In this document: piece by piece, positions 1 to 11,475 of the stretch
How positions within the stretch are numbered: the first letter of the stretch is position 1
Layout of the letters: each line of letters starts with the position of its first letter
DNA from: Corella eumyota
Lineage: Eukaryota > Chordata > Ascidiacea > Phlebobranchia > Corellidae
Reading direction: 5' to 3'
NCBI GenBank assembly: GCA_963082875.1
Contig: OY720097.1
Location: 21,770,501 to 21,834,500, forward strand
DNA: 64,000 bases
The notes under the pieces: model-generated
Seen by the model: only the letters and a program-made list of their open reading frames with translations
Database searches by the model: none
What the model was told of the DNA's origin: nothing
Made by a program: the position numbers and the translations under genes

Positions 1-48
1 TATTAAAAAAATTTAGAAAATTGTAAAATGTTTTTTCTTGATTTTCAG

Positions 49-3000
49 GTTTTGGACAGAAGTCAGCATTTTGGTTCAGGATTAATCCACCAGGGGGCAG
101 TAAGCGACCCTTCTCAATTTATCGGAATTTTTGCTCAAAATCGACCAGAATGGAAAATAACTGAACAAGCCTGCAACTCATTCTCAATGGTGGTGGTTCC
201 CCTCTATGATACTCTGGGAGCTGATTCAATCCAGCATATTATTACCCAATGTAAGTAGTCTGTAATACTTTGTACACATTTAAATATCTATTTGTGGTAT
301 GTTTTATTAGATATATATTTTTAACCTTGATGTAAGAAAGTTGAATAAAAATTACAGTTTAAATAAGCTTCGGTTTCATTTTTTAATCGATATTGTATTA
401 CAAGTTTTCTAAAGCCTTTTTTTTAAATATTACTCCATACCTGCATAGAGAATTAAACCCAGGATATTTTTTTTTAAATTGCCACAACCTCATTAAAAAT
501 GCAATCTATAAAATAAAACTTTAAACTATTACTTGATTGCCTGTTCTTAGATCAATATTTTAATTGTCATAATATGGTCATAACTTTCAACTATTATTTG
601 CCCAGAATAATATTCTGGTCACTACGAACGACTTTTTTATTTATTTTATAAGCCTATAAATTGGACATACATATATATTTATTTTTTTGTATATATATTT
701 ATCCTCGATGTTGGAAAGTAGAATGCGCGACTTAAACATAGAGTAACACCAGTTTCTCCGACTCAGTCTCGGGTTGCCTGTGGCAGTTTGGAATATTATG
801 AATTATAATTGCCCGATAATTATACTGCCGATTAAGTGCTGGCTCAGCAGGAGTTCATATCGTTTATAGCGCTTTACTTAAGGGCGCTACAGCATGAGAT
901 CAGTGGGGATTGAACCCACAACCTTATGTGTGGAGTAGCAAGTGTTCTTACCATTACACCACGCTGCCGGATTAATATTGTCCACCAAGCTTCATTATAT
1001 ATATATAGATAATTGTAAAGTTTATTTAAAACAGGTGATCTGAAGATATTAGTGGTCGACAATGTCTCAAAAGCCACAAATTTAATATCGGGAGTTAAAG
1101 ATAACAAATTTTCACTAAAGATTATCGTTATAATGGATGAAATTACTGACGAACTGAAATCTTTTGCTGAAGGAACTGAAGTTAAACTTTTTGGTTTTAA
1201 AGAAATTGAGGAGATTGGAAAAAACAATCTTAAAGATTTTGTGGTAAATAATTCTTTCTAAATTTTACTGACAGCAACAAAAATAAAAGAATTAAAGTGG
1301 TACTATATATATTACAAAAAAATGTTATGAAAATTTATGTGGAAAGGCTGACTACACAGCCAAAGCATAGCAATTGTAACTCAAACCTAGTCTCAAGTTG
1401 TTTTTGGCAGTTTGGGATATTATTGATCATATTTTTTTTGTATATATCTTTATCCTCAATGTGGAAATGTTCAATGCGCGAACTATACGTAGAATAACAT
1501 CAGTTACTCCAACCCAGTCTCGAGTTGTCTGTGGAAGTTTGGGATATTATAGATTATATTGCCCAATAATTATTCTGCTAATTAAGTGCTGGCTCAGCGG
1601 ATGTTTATACTGTTTTACTTAAGGGCGTTACAGCATGAAAGCAGTGGGGATTAAACCTACGATGTCAAGGTGGTGTAGCAGGTGTTCTTACCACTACACC
1701 ACGTTGCCAGTTTTTTTACCACTGCACCATGCTGCCGTAAATATTGTAATAATTTAAAGCTAACCATTTTTTGGGCTTTGCAAGTGTGTGTATGTATTTA
1801 GAATTTTACTTTAAAGCACTACAACATAAATGAAAGCGGTGGGAATTAAACCCAGGACTCCAAGTCAAGGCACTACATCACCTTAAAAACATTTAGTATT
1901 TTTTTAAATATTTTTCAACTTAATCCAATTTTCTTTTTAGCCCCCTGGATCTGAAGATGTTCACACAATTTGTTATACTAGCGGGACCACAGGTTTGCCT
2001 AAAGGTGCAATATTGACCCATGGAAACTTGATTGCTAATATGGCTGGGGTGTTTGCTCTTGGAGAAAGGGTTTGACCAAATTTTTTGTATTTTTTTCCAA
2101 ATTTTTTTCCAAATTTTTTTTTTTTTTGAGAAAGGGTTTGACCAAAACTTAATATTGAAAAAAATTTACAAATAATAAAAAACCTGCTGATAGTTTTTTA
2201 AAAGGAATTTACACTATTTAAAACACATTTCTACAAAGTTTAACAAACGTTTCAAGTTAAATTTTTTTTTTTATTCTTTTACTTTTACATTTTAATTCAG
2301 GGATAAGCTATTTCGACTATGTCATTAACTAAATAAGTTTAAGTGTTTTTAACAAATATTAAACTAACAACATAAATTATAACACAAGTAATGATATTCT
2401 TGTTTTTTTAGACCTATTTAGATATGACCAGCAGTGAGGTTTATATTTCATATCTACCTCTTGCTCATGTTTTGGAAAGATTGATTGCTGCTCATGTTTA
2501 CTTTATTGGTGGAAGGTTTGTGTTTGTTCATATAAAATATAAAACAATTTTGTAAATAGTTAAATCAAGTAGGTAGTAGGTGATTAATGTTTGTTGTTTA
2601 TGCACTTGTTTGTGAATGCTTTTTTTGCAATAGCATTTACCCTATTAAATCCTGAGTTGGATTTCTACTGCTAGTATGTTGTAGCTTTTATCAGTAAGTT
2701 GTTTACTGTACTAACCCTTCCAAGCTAATATGATCAATTGTATTATATTAAGTTGCTAAAGGCAACTTAAGCCTGGGTTAGGGATATCAACTAACATTTA
2801 GGCTATGGTGTTAGATATTTTTCATCTTTGGAAAAATTGCAATATCAAAATTTTATCTATATTTTGAGGGTATTTATGAATTAAGAGACTGAATTAAATG
2901 GTTTTAAATTAAAAGTGTATCTTAACCCTTTTGCAATTCATTGAATTCATATATTTTATTGAATTCTGTTTGTTGTATAGGTACTGATATTTGGATTTAG

Positions 3001-6000
3001 GTTTTTGTTTTAAATTTTTAGAGTTGGATTCTTCCAAGGAGATATCAAGTTATTATTGAATGATATTGCTGAGTTAAAACCAACCATTTTTCCCATGGTT
3101 CCAAGGTTAATGAATAAGATTTATGACAAGGTTAATTTAGTTTAATGTTTTATTTATTTACACAATAATTATCTTCCTAAATTTGATATTTTTGTAAGAA
3201 AAAAATTACAAACTTTGTTAAGACATTTTTAAGAATATTTATTACTTTGTGTAGCAAAGTATATTAACTTATACAAATTTGTGAATTATTTTATCTAAAA
3301 TTTTTAATACTTTATTGTATTTAGCTAACTACAACTGATTAGTTTATAAAATATAAATATGTTGTTATTTGTTTAGATTTGGGCCGGAGCAAACCAGTCA
3401 ATAATCAAGAAAACTCTTCTGAAGAAAGCTGTTAAATCTAAGATGGAGAAACTAAACAGAGGAATAATAACAAGGAAAACATTTTGGGATAAAATTGTGT
3501 TCAAGTAAGTATAAGATAGTGAAGTTTACTAAATTTTTGTATAAATATCTTTATCCTCAATGTGGGAAGGTTGACTTCACCTAAACATAGAGTAACATTT
3601 GTTACCCCGACCCAGTCCTAAGTTGCCTTTAGCAGTTTAAAATATTATTGATTATAATTGCCCAATAATTAAGCTGCTGATTAAGTGAAAAAAACTGTAA
3701 TATCTATAGAAAATACAAAATAATTTTTTTAATAAAGTAAAATTTAAAAAAAAAGATTTATTTTTAAATTTAAAAACTAATATGTAACTCACAAAATTAT
3801 TAAAATAATTTAAACTTTTTAAATTTTACTAATATATATTTTTTGTGTTAATTAATATTGGTGGGACATAAAATTAAAATAATTTTCATTGTTACAGGAA
3901 AGTGCAGAACTTGGTTGGGGGTCGTGTAAAATATTGCATCACAGGGGCTGCCCCTATTTCTCTAACTGTTATCAACTTTATGAGATGTGCTCTTGGTGTA
4001 GATCTCACTGAAGGTAGTTTTTACATAATTACCCTTTAATGTAGAAAAACTGACTTTATTCCAGTACAGAGCTCTCTTGGGCAATGTGTAGTTTTTTAAA
4101 CAAAAATAAAAAAGTTAAACAAAAATAAATCTACTGATCATTTTCAGTGGAAATTGAACCATGACGTAATTTAATGAGGCCAGTTGTTTCAACTACTAGA
4201 CCATGCTACTGTGTTTATCAGCATTTACCAAATTTTGATTAATCTATTAATAGGGTTTTGGACTTCTATAAATGCTTAACCAATCATGTTTTTTGTATAT
4301 ATCTTTATCCGCGATGTGGAAAGGTTGAAAGCGTGACTTAAACATAGAGTAACATCAGTTACTCTGACCCAGTCTCGAGTTGCCTTTAGCAGTTTGGGAT
4401 ATTATAGATTAAAATTGCCCGATAATTTTGCTGCTGATTAAGTGCTGACTCATCAGAAGTTCATACCGTTTATAGCGCCCTACTCAAGGGCGCTACAGCA
4501 TAAGATCATGAGAGCATAAATAAGAACACAAACCCAGTCTTTTTCTTAAGTTCTTAATAATAATTGAAATTGTATTGTTGTTACAATTTCTATACTGTTA
4601 ATATCACCAAACTGTTTAGGTTATGGACAGACAGAAGCCACTGCTGCAATAACAATCAGTGTACCAGGAGATTTCCAATCTGGAAGTGTTGGTAAGTTAA
4701 TTAACATAAATATGTAAGCAACAGCTCTGTACAAACCGTATTACTTTCGGGTGTAGTGTAGCTCCAAACTTATTTTTTAAAAGCGAAATTTAAAGAACAT
4801 CTAAAGATGTATAAATACATTTTTTTTAAATTTTTAACCTCGATGTGGTAAGGTCGACCTCGCAACCCGAACTTAGAGTAACATCAGTTACCTGACCCAG
4901 CTATAAGTTGCTTGAAGTAGTTTGGGGCATTGATTATCTTTGCCTGATAATTACAGTGCTGAAATATAAGTAACCCTATAGTTAGGCAATGATTTTTGTC
5001 TTGGTATAAAAAAGGATATAATAAAAATATGACCGGCAGCGTGGTGTAGTGGTAAGAACACTTGCTACACCACACATGAGGTCGTGGGTTTAATCCCCAC
5101 TGATCTCATGCTGTAGCGCCCTTGAGTAAGGCGCTATAAACGGTACAAACTCCTGCTGAGCCAACACTTAATCAGCAGCATAATTACCGGGCAATTATAA
5201 TCTATAATATCCCAAACTGCCACAGGCAACCCGAGACTGGGTTGGGGTAACTTATGTTACTCTATGTTTAAGTTGCGCATTCGACTTTCCCACATCGAGG
5301 ATAAAGATATACACCAAAAAAAAAAAAAATTTATATTTAAAACTTCTTTAGGTACTCCTGCTGTTTGTAACACAATCAAGCTAGTTGACGTTCCTGAAAA
5401 GAATTATTTTGCCAAGGATGGCAAGGGTGAAGTGTGTGCAAAAGGAACAAATATATTCAAGGGTTATTACAAGAATGAAGAGAAAACCAAAGAGGCTTTG
5501 GATGAGGATGGATGGCTGCATACTGGAGATGTTGGAATGTGGCTTCCTGTTAGTTTCAATATTTTATTTAGTTTATCCCAAATTTTGGTTGCTGGTGAAT
5601 TATACTAAATTAAACTAAAATTAAACTAGCTAAAACTATTGTTGTCAATTTGATAAAAGTAAGGCAGAGGTTTTACTTTTTTTTACTAACATTGACACAT
5701 CACCACGGAGGTTTCGGGTTTGATTCCCAATATTTCTATCTTAAAAAATTTTAATATAAAGTTATAAACTATTTAACCTTTTATTGAGAATAAGATTTAT
5801 CCATCAGTAACGAACAGTTTCTAAAAGAAATGGTATATTTTACAGAGTGGTGCTTTGAAGATTATTGATCGAAAAAAGAATATTTTTAAACTGGCTCAAG
5901 GAGAATATATTGCTCCAGAAAAAATTGAACAAGTATTAGTTCAATCTCCAGCAGTTGCACAGGTAATATGGATATTTATTTAAATGTTACAATAACAATT

Positions 6001-7678
6001 GAATGAATGCTGTAAAGCTTACTAATAACAAAGTTACCGTGCCTAATTTTTGTTTAAATTGTGTGTGTTTTTGTTTTAACATTTTTGCATACAATTCAAA
6101 TTATTTTTGTCAAGGTTGCAAAAAGCTTTCCTACAAAATAAAGCTTTAAATTTTTTATATATATTTTTATCCTCGATGCGGGAAGGTTAAATGCAAGACC
6201 TAAACATAGAGTAACATCTGTTATTCCGACCTAGTCTCTAATTGCTTGTGGCAGTTTGGGATATTATTGATTATGACTTAAAAACTGATTAAATGCTAGC
6301 TCAGCAGGAGTTCATACCGTTTATAGCACCTAAACTAAGGGCGCTACAGCATGAGAGCAGTGAGGATCGAACCCAAGACCTCATGTGTGTTGTAGCAAGT
6401 GTTTTGACCACTACACCACGCTGTCAGTATTAATGTTTATAACATGACCAATTATTATTATTTTTAGATCTTTATCCATGGTGAAAGTATAAAGGCATCT
6501 TTAGTTGGAATTTGTATTCCTGATGTTGAGACCTTTCAGAGTTGGTGTAATGGTAAAGGACAAACAGGAACATTTGAGGAATTATGTTCCAAGGATGAAG
6601 TGAAAGCACTGATTATGACTGATTTGTGGGAGATCGGAAAACAACGAGGTTTAAAATCATTTGAACTGGTAAATAGCTGTTGTTATTTTTGTATTTTAAA
6701 CTTGGAAATATTTGGACCAATCAAATCTTTAGTTGTAAGCAAACTTGGGTTGTAATTGATCTTTATTTAAATTTTATAACCCTTTAATCAATTTAGGTGC
6801 ATCTGTATGCCAATTCAATATTTAACTTAGTATTATCTTAGTTTTGTAATATGTAAAATTTTTATTGTGTGTGGTTTTAAAAAGCATTACCTAATATACT
6901 GTAATAATACCTAAAAAATGATATAGCATAACATAACAGTACAAAAAAATTGAGAGTAAGCAGCGTGGCGTAGTGGTTACAGAAATTGGCTTTACACTTA
7001 ACAGTCATTGGGTAAATTTTAACCATTTTCATGTGTTAATACCCAGGCAAAAATGCTCAATAATATGACCGGCAGGGTGATGTAGTGATAAGATCACTTG
7101 CTTCACCACGCATAAGGTCGTGGGTTCAATCCCCATTGCTCTCATGCTGTAGCGCCTTAGAGTAATGCGCTATAAACGGTATGAACTCATGCTGAGCCAG
7201 CATTTAATCAGCAGAATAATTATCGGGCAATTATAATCTAAAATATCCCAAACTGCCACAGGCAACTCGAGACTGGGTCGGTGTAACTTATGTTACTCTA
7301 TGTTTAAATCGCGCATTCAATTTTTTCACATCAAGGATAAAGATATATACAAAAAAAATAATTATAAAATTCAAAAGTCAACTTAGCGTTGGGTTGGAGT
7401 AACAAATGGTTTCCTATTTTTAGACTATTAAGTCAGCTTTTTAACATTGAGGAAAAAGATATAGAAAAAAACAACAAAAAATGTTTGATTTTTTGTTATA
7501 AGACTTTGATGTTTTGTAAAAAAATTGTTCTGTATTTTAGCCAAAGAAAATTCACCTTTCAACCGAGTTATTCTCAGTTGAGAACGATCTTCTAACCCCA
7601 ACTTTCAAGTCAAGAAGAATTCAAATTCAGAAAAGATATCAAGAAACCATTGACAAATTGTATGAAGGTTTAGATTAA
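49..7678 (+). CDS. ACSL: Long-chain acyl-CoA synthetase, ACSL1/5/6 type, 3' twelve exons (5' end outside window)
   Basis: Activates long-chain fatty acids to acyl-CoA through an acyl-adenylate; family members sit on ER, mitochondrial outer or plasma membranes. Exons I can join in frame: 49-250, 1035-1243, 1941-2069, 2412-2515, 3022-3130, 3377-3504, 3898-4013, 4620-4691, 5352-5548, 5846-5962, 6468-6668, 7541-7678 (TAA). All junctions are GT-AG and phases agree, giving 573 residues; vertebrate ACSL1 has about 698, so roughly 120 N-terminal residues lie upstream. Visible motifs in order: [21 protein letters not shown], the AMP-binding loop [12 protein letters not shown] (exon 3), [20 protein letters not shown] (exon 8), [10 protein letters not shown] (exon 9), [20 protein letters not shown] (exon 10), and a C-terminus with [10 protein letters not shown] typical of ACSL1/5/6 rather than ACSL3/4. 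Introns are full of SINEs. Family assignment is very secure; the subtype is inference. Confidence 0.96.
682..970 (-). repeat. tRNA-headed SINE (family 1), near full length
   Basis: In an ACSL intron. Read on the minus strand it has an A-box-like tggtgtagtggtaag region, a B-box-like gggttcaatccccact region, then a shared body (gcgctataaacggt, cagcagcataatta, ccaaactgccacaggcaa) and ends in a ggataaagatatatac plus A-run. The same order recurs throughout the window. Confidence 0.9.
1335..1430 (-). repeat. SINE family 1, old fragment
   Basis: Degenerate body segment (cagtctcaagttg, ggcagtttgggatattattgat) abutting the younger copy that follows at 1431; the younger copy probably inserted into or beside this one. 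Confidence 0.6.
1431..1710 (-). repeat. SINE family 1, near full length
   Basis: Complete from the T-run and tatatctttatcctcaatg end to the head ending at ccactacaccacgttgccag. A short duplicated head-like stretch (accactgcaccatgctgcc) follows at 1717-1736. Confidence 0.88.
3532..3688 (-). repeat. SINE family 1, truncated
   Basis: Tail and body only; the tRNA-like head is absent. Lies in the ACSL intron before the exon at 3898. Confidence 0.8.
4289..4511 (-). repeat. SINE family 1, head-truncated
   Basis: Tail, body and the gcgctacagcat region are present but the tRNA-like promoter region is missing. Lies upstream of the 72-nt ACSL exon at 4620. Confidence 0.85.
4836..4955 (-). repeat. SINE family 1, fragment
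   Basis: Diverged body fragment with cctcgatgtggtaaggtcg and gagtaacatcagtta, in the ACSL intron after exon 4620-4691. Confidence 0.7.
5033..5330 (+). repeat. SINE family 1, full length, 20 bp upstream of an ACSL exon
   Basis: One of the best preserved copies: ccggcagcgtggtgtagtgg head, gggtttaatccccactg B-box region, body and terminal A-run. Its A-run ends about 20 bp before the exon at 5352, so the element lies where the branch point and polypyrimidine tract would normally be. Confidence 0.93.
6153..6427 (-). repeat. SINE family 1, near full length
   Basis: From tatatatttttatcctcgatg to ccactacaccacgctgtcag, with a small gap in the body. Ends about 40 bp before the ACSL exon at 6468. Confidence 0.88.
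6958..7025 (+). repeat. tRNA-like SINE head fragment
   Basis: agcagcgtggcgtagtggtt followed by a diverged B-box-like stretch; no body. Immediately upstream of a full SINE. Confidence 0.45.
7069..7358 (+). repeat. SINE family 1, full length
   Basis: Head ccggcagggtgatgtagtga, B-box region gggttcaatccccattg, full body and A-rich end. Last ACSL intron. Confidence 0.92.
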
Positions 7679-8639
7679 AGTTTCATTAAATTTATAATTA
7701 ACTTGTAAGTTACTATAACACAGTTGTCTTAGCACTGCTGTTGCTATTTCATGTATTTTTTGAGGCAGTCTGTTTCTAATTTATCATCAATGTTGAATAG
7801 TACATATCTCATTATTCTGACTTAAATGTATATATATATATATACTCCCTATACACATACCATGAACAAATATTGCATTTTTACACTTCTTGAAATGACT
7901 AATTGTTAAACAAAAATAAAAGGGTTTATTTACCTGACATATGCATTATGCAAGTATAATAAGTGTAGCAATTCACATTCCAAGTTTTTTTAACTTTAAT
8001 GCATAAATTTTTGTTTATCCTCAATGTAGAAAATTAATTCAAAAACTTTATATCCTATATAGGTGATAATTAAAGTTATAAATGCTTGTTAAGTACCTAT
8101 AAACTATTTTTTCACTTGCAAAAATTATATATATATATAGATTACTTTTTGTTGAAATTTTTTTGTAAATGTTGTATATAAATATTCCCCATTTAAATGT
8201 ATATGCATATATCGGTACAATCCTATTTGTTAATATGCATCATGTATTGATTGTAAATTAAAGTATTTTTAACTACCTACTATTAAAATGAAAAAACTAA
8301 TATAACTTTAAAATGTTTTGTTGAAATGATTTAAATAATTATGTTGTTTGTTTCATTTTGTTTGTATATATATTATGTTATAATTATTAATGATAAAAAT
8401 TACTAATAAAATCATTTACAGAAATTTTGCTTTTTTTGATAACTCATGACTTTTTGTATTTTAAGTATAATAACTTATTTTATATATAAAAATTAACCCT
8501 ATCTGTATTTATTGAAGCTTTGTCGATAATCTATACAAGTCCAATTGAAATGCCCACAAAATAAATAAAACTGCTGTTTGTGGTGCGCGGGTAAGTTATC
8601 ACTGGCAAATATTAGTTAAAAGTTGCAACCATATTACAA
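7679..8639 (+). other. ACSL 3' untranslated and flanking sequence
   Basis: No coding signal. A canonical AATAAA at 7915-7920 is a candidate poly(A) signal for ACSL; others follow near 8405 and 8561. Short TA runs at about 7831-7846 and 8127-8137. Confidence 0.55.
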
Positions 8640-8911
8640 CCGGCAGCGTTGTGTAGTGGTGAAAACCCTTGCTACACCACACATAAGGTCTTTGGATCAA
8701 TCCCCACTAATCTCATTCTGTAGCGCTCTTAAGTAAGGTGGTATAAACTTTTGCTTAGCCAGCACTTAATCAGCAGCATAATTATCAGGCAATTATAATC
8801 TATAATATCCAAGTCAACTTAAGACTGCGTTGGAGTAACTGATGTTACTCTATGTTCAAGTTGCACATTCGACTTTCCCACATTGAGGATAAAAATATAT
8901 ACAAAAAAAAA
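8640..8911 (+). repeat. SINE family 1, near full length
   Basis: Head cggcagcgttgtgtagtggt and complete body, moderately diverged; A-run follows. Sits between the convergent ACSL and FKTN 3' ends. Confidence 0.88.
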
Positions 8912-9362
8912 ACAATTAAAAATCTGACCAAAAAGGGGGCTATTAACAAGAATAAATAAAGAACTTTATTAAAAACAAACTTGAAACAAAACAATTGCAA
9001 AAAGTAAAAACATAATTTAAATGTAAAAAAAAACTTAATAACTCAACATACAAAAAACGTGCAACAATTGCAAAAATTATCGACAAAACAAAAATAAAAA
9101 ATGGCAGTAGTATATCCATTAAATGACACAGTCTTGTTGTAACACTATTTGGTAATTAAGTATTTAGTTTTTGTTAAATTTAGTTTTTAAAATATTGTTT
9201 GTTTATATAAAAATACATATAATTTTTTTAGTTATTGCTTTACAATCATAATCAAAGTTTAATTTTTTTTCGGAATCTTATGATTATATATTTAAAATTA
9301 ACGTGCATAATTTTTGTTAGATTTTAATCAATTTAGGGATTTTTTTATTTTTTAAAATTATT

Positions 9363-10907
9363 TTAATCGTCAAATTTCCAGTTTTTTTGAAACTCCACTT
9401 CTTTCTTTTCATCACTCAATTTATCAAACTCCGGATCATTTCCAAGTTCCTCAATATTCCTCTGTTTATCCTCATTTCTATTGACCTCATAAACTTGAAC
9501 CATTTCATCAATTTCATTTGGGTCCCAAAACCCATTTGTTTCAACATTGGGTGGGTCTAGATTCCAAACCCAATTCTTGACAGGTACTCTCCAATTTTTG
9601 CCATAATTTGCTTCAATGTAGGTCTCAGTATCACACGGTACTCTTAACTTCATGTTTTTAAACTCAGTCCAGCATAATTCAAATAGTTTGAATTTATATT
9701 TGTATTTTTTTCCATCATGTGCTTGGGTTCCTCCATTCCAATAATAATCTTTCTCCTTGTAAAAGAAAAATAAATCTAATTTGATTCCTTCTTCGCCTGT
9801 GAACGATAACTCGAGACTATCTCCATGACTCCCAAATTTATGAGTTAAAATTAATCCTTCACTTTCCATACTTGGAATAATTGTTTGCTGAAAATCACAC
9901 GCCCAAATTCCAAAATCTACATCAACACTATGAGGTATAATATCACATTGTCGTAAATACCCCAAACAAGTCCCACTGCTCAACCAGAATGGAATTTCTA
10001 AATGGTCTAAAACCTTTTTAGCTTTAAGAATTAATTTTGTTGCATCGGTTTTAAATTTAACATCTTTTTTGGTTAGCGATTTTTCATGAACTTTTTTAAA
10101 CGCTTGCGCACCAATATAATCACATTCAATAAAATGTGAATTTCGATATTCAGCCAAAAACTTTTTAATATGATAAGGAACATTTAAGCGATGTCCATCA
10201 ATATCTAAAGGTAAACCTAAAAACCTTTGGCTTTTGTCAAATGCATGAGCATATCTCGGAAACTTTAATTCTATTCCATCCATGCTATGCCAACCACCTG
10301 TTAATGCAGGTTGTAGGGCTTGTACCGTCTCATACCAATCTTTATTGGTAACAGGGGCAGCCCAAACATAATCACTAGTTCTTTCATGCAGTATCGTAAC
10401 TTGTATCACATGATCTTCATATGCTAACCATATATAAGTTGGGATATAATGTTTATTAGTTTGTACATGGAATCTTGGATCGGGATGGTATGTTACATGA
10501 TGGGTAAATTTTGCAATGTCTAATTCCTCTTCAATATTTTTAAGTTTTCCCATTAATTTATCTGCCGATACAGCAAATGTAATAAGGTTTTTATCCTCAG
10601 GGTGGTATTTACACAATGTTTTACATTTGTGGTTCGATTTATGCCATGACGGAGGTCTAGCTTGAAATAATTCAGGAAGTATTTGAATGTCGAATAAAAT
10701 CATTGGTACTTTATTGTTTTTAAATATTCGAAGGAAATGATTAAGACATTCTTTTTGAATTGCAATACTCTGTTCCGATAGTTTATGAAATTTGTATTCT
10801 TCGACTGTATTATAAGTGTATATTGTGGAAAGTAATATCAAAACAAAGACAAAAAACAAAAAAGTTTTAAATTTTATGGATAGCAAATGCTTGCAAACTG
10901 CCTTCAT
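9363..10907 (-). CDS. FKTN: Fukutin, ribitol-5-phosphate transferase
   Basis: Type II Golgi membrane enzyme of alpha-dystroglycan O-mannosyl glycan synthesis; vertebrate fukutin adds the first ribitol-5-phosphate of the tandem from CDP-ribitol. One uninterrupted ORF of 514 residues (human 461). A short cytoplasmic end is followed by one membrane segment at about residues 13-31. The C-terminal LicD-type catalytic region shows IPFWLSSGTCLGYLRQCDII (305-324), DVDFG with the acidic pair at 329/331, LDLFFFYKE (377-385), WNGGTQAHDGKKYKYKF (390-406), LCWTEF (411-416), IEANYGKNWRVPVKNW (431-446) and PPNVETNG (452-459), all close to vertebrate fukutin. About 40 extra acidic/basic residues follow the usual end. 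A splice-acceptor-like ctgtttag about 30 bp upstream of the ATG may mark a 5' UTR intron. Divergent from CISD2. Confidence 0.96.
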   Translation of the reverse strand: MKAVCKHLLSIKFKTFLFFVFVLILLSTIYTYNTVEEYKFHKLSEQSIAIQKECLNHFLRIFKNNKVPMILFDIQILPELFQARPPSWHKSNHKCKTLCKYHPEDKNLITFAVSADKLMGKLKNIEEELDIAKFTHHVTYHPDPRFHVQTNKHYIPTYIWLAYEDHVIQVTILHERTSDYVWAAPVTNKDWYETVQALQPALTGGWHSMDGIELKFPRYAHAFDKSQRFLGLPLDIDGHRLNVPYHIKKFLAEYRNSHFIECDYIGAQAFKKVHEKSLTKKDVKFKTDATKLILKAKKVLDHLEIPFWLSSGTCLGYLRQCDIIPHSVDVDFGIWACDFQQTIIPSMESEGLILTHKFGSHGDSLELSFTGEEGIKLDLFFFYKEKDYYWNGGTQAHDGKKYKYKFKLFELCWTEFKNMKLRVPCDTETYIEANYGKNWRVPVKNWVWNLDPPNVETNGFWDPNEIDEMVQVYEVNRNEDKQRNIEELGNDPEFDKLSDEKKEVEFQKNWKFDD

Positions 10908-11475
10908 GGTTGTTTGAATTGACCTAACTATAAATCCCTAAACAGAAAATTATAAATATATTAATAATTCTATAATTTAACATGAGTTTTACCAAATTAA
11001 TTTAATTAAAACTATCGGTCTGCTGGTGATACTTATAACACTCCTTAAAAAGGTTGTGTTATGTAGGAATTTACATTTAACATGTTTAGAATAAAGTTTT
11101 AAATCCCTAAATATAACATAAAAGTTTTCTTTCACACGTGCTTTTTATTTTCAAAACAATAATATTTCGAGCGTGAAAAATATGAACTTTAATGAACAGT
11201 ATTTATTTCTGTTAAATTTCTTAACTATCATAAAATTAAAATTTTCAACAATATTTTTTTAAATATTTTAGATGTCAAGTTTGTTTATTTGTGCTCTATA
11301 TTAAAAAAGAAGATAGTCTAACGTCATTTTCTGAAGACAACGACATGTTTTGATTACAATCTTTCGAATAAACTTCGCACATCGGTTACAAGTCGTGTTA
11401 GGTCATTTGCATACTTTTTGCAAATTTAAAAATTAACAAATTAATTTGATAAAATAGTTTTTGAATACATTTAAA
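10908..11475. promoter_or_regulatory. Shared 5' region of FKTN (-) and CISD2 (+)
   Basis: 568 bp separate the two divergent start codons and hold no SINE, so both promoters must lie here or in FKTN 5' introns. No TATA box I would trust. Inference from layout only. Confidence 0.5.

Noticed and set aside
874-1227. Minus-strand ORF of 117 codons and similar ORFs ending in SPLISC or [11 protein letters not shown]
   Set aside because: Their translation runs through SINE sequence and across ACSL exon 1035-1243 in the wrong frame; not genes.
5041-5110. Possible tRNA gene
   Set aside because: A- and B-box-like parts are present but the cloverleaf does not close and the same unit is followed by a SINE body everywhere; treated as a SINE head.
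5264-5608. ORF joining SINE to ACSL exon 5352 as a possible SINE-derived protein start
   Set aside because: The exon has a good acceptor at 5351 and continues the ACSL frame; the upstream part is intronic SINE.
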